From assembly GCF_005402965.1 (NCBI RefSeq), contig NZ_BJCF01000004.1, positions 62,001 to 126,000 on the forward strand: a stretch of DNA of 64,000 nucleotides. The letters are read 5' to 3'. Positions 60,639-64,000 of this stretch are shown here, one piece after another. How positions within the stretch are numbered: position 1 is the first letter of the stretch; the number at the start of each line of letters is the position of its first letter. The notes under the pieces were generated by a model, which had not been told where the DNA came from, searched no databases, and saw only the letters and a list, made by a program, of their open reading frames with translations. The stretch is from Dolichospermum planctonicum. GTDB taxonomy: Bacteria; Cyanobacteriota; Cyanobacteriia; Cyanobacteriales; Nostocaceae. The translations under genes and the position numbers were made by a program.

Positions 60639-61715
60639 CTATTCAATCTTTCTCATCCGGTTGAGAGGGAAAAATATTTTGTATGCTTTACCAATGATCA
60701 TATTCCGAGGTACAACTCCCCAACAACGCCCATCATAACTGCTACTACGATTATCCCTTAACATTAAATATGAATCTGGTGGTATAGTGACAGGTTTTGA
60801 TAGATAAGGTTGCCCATATAATGATATGCAAGCATCAATTTCAGTTCGTTGTTTTGAAACGAGATATTTATCTTCTGCTAATGGTTTATTGTTAATAAAA
60901 ACTCTTCCATCTCTGAGTTCTACTTTCTCACCAGGTAGTCCAATTATTCTTTTAATATAGGCATCTTTAGATCTGAGTTGTAGTGTTTCTTCAGTAAGCA
61001 AAAATACTACAATATCGCCACGTTGAGGGAGTTGAAACCGATAGCTAAATTTATCAATAAAAATCCTATCTGCTTCCCACTTATTTATAGTCCCATGTAA
61101 TGTGGGTTCCATAGAACCTGAAGGCATCCAGCGGGATTCAACTCCATAGTTTCTTATAGCAAACCCAAGTCCAGTCGGGAATAAACCGGATATTGCAAAT
61201 AGTAGGGAAACAATAAATGCTAGTTTTTTGGAATTTTCTCGCTGAACTGGTGATAAGGTATATGTGAAATAACCAATATACCCATAAATAACTGGCAAAA
61301 CTACAGGAAAAATCTTTGAGAAAATCAAGATAATAATAACAGCTAAAATACCAAACAACCATTTACCAATGTAAAAGTTACCAACTCCTAAAAATAGCTG
61401 TGAAAGAAACATCCCCAACCAAGGGTCTTTATTCTGTTTCCGTAATTCCTCAAATTCTTGGCTGTTATTACTTTTAGCACTTGCATAAGCATCAAAAAGA
61501 TTCCAGAATGAAAAAATTAAATTACCAATTAAACACCCAATCCCAACTAATATATCTCCATCAGGACTGAAGATAAACCAAAAAGCAACTATATTTAAAG
61601 TAATGGTTAAAAATATCAGCAAATATCCTTTTTGTTTCTTTCCAGAATATATTTGTCCTAGTCCAGGGAATATTTTGGATAAATTGACTGCAAGCCAAGG
61701 TTCTTTGTTATACAT
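60639..61715 (-). CDS. lepB: Signal peptidase I with N-terminal multi-helix extension
   Basis: The 358-residue protein has the S26 catalytic serine S201 in MPSGSMEPTL and lysine K255 in DAYIKRIIGLPGE, plus a C-terminal RDNRSSSYDGR box, which usually begins GDN. Before it, about 185 residues form two similar TM2-like units (PWLAVNLSKIFPGLGQIYSG and PWLGMFLSQLFLGVGNFYIG). Usual LepB has one or two helices. It removes signal peptides on the outer face of the membrane; the extension may localise it. Confidence 0.9.
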   Translation of the reverse strand: MYNKEPWLAVNLSKIFPGLGQIYSGKKQKGYLLIFLTITLNIVAFWFIFSPDGDILVGIGCLIGNLIFSFWNLFDAYASAKSNNSQEFEELRKQNKDPWLGMFLSQLFLGVGNFYIGKWLFGILAVIIILIFSKIFPVVLPVIYGYIGYFTYTLSPVQRENSKKLAFIVSLLFAISGLFPTGLGFAIRNYGVESRWMPSGSMEPTLHGTINKWEADRIFIDKFSYRFQLPQRGDIVVFLLTEETLQLRSKDAYIKRIIGLPGEKVELRDGRVFINNKPLAEDKYLVSKQRTEIDACISLYGQPYLSKPVTIPPDSYLMLRDNRSSSYDGRCWGVVPRNMIIGKAYKIFFPLNRMRKIE

Positions 61716-61875
61716 TGGTGTAATTAATTAAGAATTTAGTGTTTATATGTCAACCATTATCTAGCAATTTTAATCATTTATAGCCATTTTTAGAAATAAA
61801 CAGCTATAAATAAGAGTTTAAGGAAAAGTGCGAGTTAAACTTAGATAAAACCGAATCAATTAGGAAATTATTGAA

Positions 61876-63135
61876 TCACTCAACCCGACGCTGTTTACCA
61901 TCAAGTAAACAGCTAACAGTCATATCACCCATAACATTAATAGCAGTGCGACAACGATCAAGAAACCAGTCCACTGTCACCAACAAAGCGATATATTGAG
62001 TAGGTAAACCAACGGAAGTAAATACCAGGGTCATTGTCACCAAACCAGCTTCTGGGATACCTGCTGCACCGACAGAAGCAAAAATAGATGTCAGTACAAC
62101 AATTAACTGTTGTGGCAAAGACAGATGTAAACCCAACACTTGGGCAATAAATAATGCTGACATAGCCTCATATAGAGCAGTACCATCATTATTAAAATTA
62201 CTACCGACTAACGCCCCTAAAGAAGCAGAAGATTCTCGTAAACCAATTTTTTCCAACAAAGCCTCAAAAGTAATTGGTGTTGTTGCTGTGGAAGAAGCGG
62301 TAGAAAAGGCTGTTAACAAAGCTTCTGAACCCCCACGTAAAAAGTGAGTTGGCTTCACCCAAGAACCAAATTTTACCCGCAGCAAGTAATAACAGGCTTG
62401 CAAACACAAAGCTAATAGTACGGATACAATAAACGCACCCAAAGCTTTAAATGGTGCAAAACCCTGAAGGGCAACGGTTTTAGCAACTATTCCAAAAACT
62501 GCTAACGGCACTAAAGCGATAATCCAGTGCAGAATACGGATCACAGCTTCAAACAAAATCGTAATTACTCTCTCAATAGCTTGGTAATCTGTTTTATCTT
62601 CAGATATTTGTTGTGCTTTCAAAGCCCGCAGAACTACCCCAAATGCCAAAGCCATAAAAATCAGTTGAATGACGTTGTTATCAACTAAAGGTTTGAGGAT
62701 CGAATCAGGTACAATCTCTTGTATCAGTCCCCAAGGATCAAGGGTTTTACTTGGTGCTTCAGTGCTTAATGGAGCAGCAAGAGAACCCCATGAACCGGGT
62801 TTTAACACATTAGCGACAAAAAGACCAATAAAAATGGCTACAGTTGTATTAGTGATTAGCAGTGTTGCTAAACGGCGACCAGATTTACCTGGAATATCAG
62901 CAGTTAGAAATGAGTGAAGTACCGCCAACATAATTAGTGGTGTTGCTAATGCCCGCAGAGCCTTGAGTATTAAGTTACAGGGAGTAGCTAGATGATTGAT
63001 TAAATCAGGATTATTTGCTGCTTGACCACTTAGCAAAGTCCCCAGGCTAACTGCAAAGACGATAGAAATTACAATCTGTAATGCTAAAGGAATATGTTTC
63101 CATGATCTGTATTTTTTTGAGGTAACTTTGCTCAT
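61876..63135 (-). CDS. Dicarboxylate/amino acid:cation symporter (DAACS, GltP-like)
   Basis: The 419-residue protein has the hairpin/serine motif TAFSTASSTATTPITFE and SNFNNDGTALYEAMSALF, with the final GLPTQYIALLVTVDWFLDR, features of the SLC1/GltPh family. It imports dicarboxylates or acidic or neutral amino acids with Na+ or H+. The substrate cannot be fixed from sequence. It appears monocistronic. Confidence 0.92.
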   Translation of the reverse strand: MSKVTSKKYRSWKHIPLALQIVISIVFAVSLGTLLSGQAANNPDLINHLATPCNLILKALRALATPLIMLAVLHSFLTADIPGKSGRRLATLLITNTTVAIFIGLFVANVLKPGSWGSLAAPLSTEAPSKTLDPWGLIQEIVPDSILKPLVDNNVIQLIFMALAFGVVLRALKAQQISEDKTDYQAIERVITILFEAVIRILHWIIALVPLAVFGIVAKTVALQGFAPFKALGAFIVSVLLALCLQACYYLLRVKFGSWVKPTHFLRGGSEALLTAFSTASSTATTPITFEALLEKIGLRESSASLGALVGSNFNNDGTALYEAMSALFIAQVLGLHLSLPQQLIVVLTSIFASVGAAGIPEAGLVTMTLVFTSVGLPTQYIALLVTVDWFLDRCRTAINVMGDMTVSCLLDGKQRRVE

Positions 63136-63341
63136 ACTTTTTTGCAGATAAGGTATAGGATGGTTTTGAAGTATCCGTTCTTTTATTCCCCCAATTCAAT
63201 CAAGATAATTTACGTGATATTTGATAAAACTTTACACTTTCCCCTTCCCCAAAATTGGTAAAATCAAATACCTGATATCCTATTAATGTGTGTATTTTGG
63301 GAATTATTTGTTAAAATTTCCTCAACTTACGAATAAATCCT

Positions 63342-64000
63342 GTGACTATCCAAAATCCCCGACAATCAAGTAATATAAATTACTCTCGTGTTATCCATCT
63401 CAGTCATCTAATTGATACAGATATACCCAAATGGACAGGTGATCCTCCGGTAGAATTTACCAGTGTTGCAGAAATTGAAAACGATGGTTATTACCTGCGA
63501 CGCTTTTCTTTAGGAGAACATAGCGCCACTCATATTAATGCCCCCAATAGTTTTGATGGTAATGGTGCAAGTGTTGACAAATACCCAGCAGCATCATTAA
63601 TATTACCTGCTATAGTTATTAATATTTGCAGACAAGCCGCAGTCAATTCCGATTATGTTTTGACAATTGGTGACATCCAAACTTGGGAAAATGAGTTTGG
63701 GGAAATTCCTGTGGGTAGTTTAGTAATACTATATACTGGTTGGCAAGAAAAATGGTTAAATCACCAGGCGTTCTTTGGACAGGACACAGCCGGAAAAATG
63801 CACTTTCCCGGTTTTAGCTATCAGGCAACTGAGTTTTTAATTAAACATAGAAAAATAGCTGGAGTCGGTATTGATACTCACGGTGTAGACTCTGGGCAGG
63901 ATACCAGTTTTACTATAAATCGTTTGCTGTTAGAGCGATCGCTAATTGTCCTGGAAAATCTTACGAATTTAGATCAGTTACCACCTCAAGATATTACCTT
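63342..64000 (+). CDS. Cyclase family protein (kynurenine formamidase-like), 3' end outside window
   Basis: From the GTG at 63342 there are 219 codons to the window edge. The product has HLSHLIDTDIPKWTGDPPVE, the metal site GEHSATHINAPNSF (the HxGTHxDAP motif of the cyclase/KynB family, with substitutions) and GVGIDTHGVDSGQ. Family members are Mn/Zn-dependent hydrolases. With Gly-Thr and Asp of the motif changed to Ser-Ala-Thr and Asn, the function is uncertain. Confidence 0.85.
   Translation, partial: MTIQNPRQSSNINYSRVIHLSHLIDTDIPKWTGDPPVEFTSVAEIENDGYYLRRFSLGEHSATHINAPNSFDGNGASVDKYPAASLILPAIVINICRQAAVNSDYVLTIGDIQTWENEFGEIPVGSLVILYTGWQEKWLNHQAFFGQDTAGKMHFPGFSYQATEFLIKHRKIAGVGIDTHGVDSGQDTSFTINRLLLERSLIVLENLTNLDQLPPQDIT

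Noticed and set aside
1-64000. tRNA or rRNA genes, prophage or integrated conjugative element
   Set aside because: No conserved tRNA/rRNA sequences, phage structural genes, integrase or conjugation genes were seen on either strand.

Overview
The window is AT-rich (roughly 38-40% G+C by eye) chromosomal DNA of a filamentous, probably heterocyst-forming cyanobacterium of the Nostocales (Anabaena/Dolichospermum/Aphanizomenon-like; an inference). Supporting signs are heme oxygenase, a tocopherol pathway, the arginine dihydrolase AgrE/ArgZ, a cox3-type alternative oxidase operon, a PatD-like gene, XisH/XisI pairs, frequent GCGATCGC (HIP1) octamers and many short interspersed repeats. No rRNA, tRNA or CRISPR array was recognised.

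Layout. 0-2.5 kb: 5' part of menD, a DUF2085 membrane protein, a Uma2-type protein. 2.6-4.5 kb: a Ser/Thr kinase fused to an FGE-sulfatase-type domain. 4.8-7.3 kb: two toxin-antitoxin pairs (UPF0175/DUF3368 and HicBA) around a frameshifted Rpn/DUF4351 gene. 7.6-9.7 kb: agrE. 10.0-12.3 kb: an AAA ATPase overlapping a gene with a PD-(D/E)XK-like motif. 12.4-15.6 kb: 1-Cys peroxiredoxin, glmM, ho1. 15.7-18.5 kb: HicB-like and XisI orphans and a long pentapeptide-repeat protein ending in a degenerate nuclease-like domain. 18.8-22.7 kb: CobW GTPase, ABA4-like protein, XisHI and small cyanobacterial proteins. 23.2-27.5 kb: photolyase-like N-domain protein, tldD, coaE-hemD-cobA. 27.7-32.2 kb: a second XisHI pair, a second kinase-FGE protein, a rearranged TA patch and an HsdR-N-like protein. 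32.4-34.7 kb: TPR protein, homogentisate phytyltransferase and tocopherol methyltransferase. 34.9-37.0 kb: KtrB/KtrA-type K+ uptake. 37.1-38.7 kb: an IS200/IS605 remnant and a surface-protein gene between two identical 187-bp direct repeats. 38.7-44.4 kb: queA, YraN, a pentapeptide protein, a 7-copy 49-bp tandem array, Ap4A phosphorylase and a cysteine-desulfurase-like protein. 44.7-50.4 kb: rsh (relA/spoT), patD-like gene, zinc-ribbon membrane protein, thioredoxin, nitroreductase. 51.1-55.7 kb: two DUF2231 genes plus ctaCDE, whose subunit II has lost the CuA cysteines. 55.8-59.4 kb: a patch of broken accessory genes around an intact m5C methyltransferase. 59.6-64 kb: ABC ATPase, signal peptidase I with a membrane extension, a dicarboxylate/amino-acid symporter and a partial cyclase-family gene.

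Most notable. The two kinase-FGE genes end in a stretch that looks like the variable region of diversity-generating retroelement (DGR) targets: runs of NNC codons in otherwise AT-ending genes, in the C-type-lectin-like end of an FGE domain. No reverse transcriptase or template repeat is in the window, so any diversification would act in trans. The ATPase/PD-(D/E)XK pair is a candidate undescribed defence-like module. Other signals are a family of AAGTAGGT-ended MITE-like elements, one with an expanded heptamer tract and one supplying a stop codon; the 187-bp direct repeats; the 49-bp hairpin array; and a concentration of single-nonsense pseudogenes, including TA partners.
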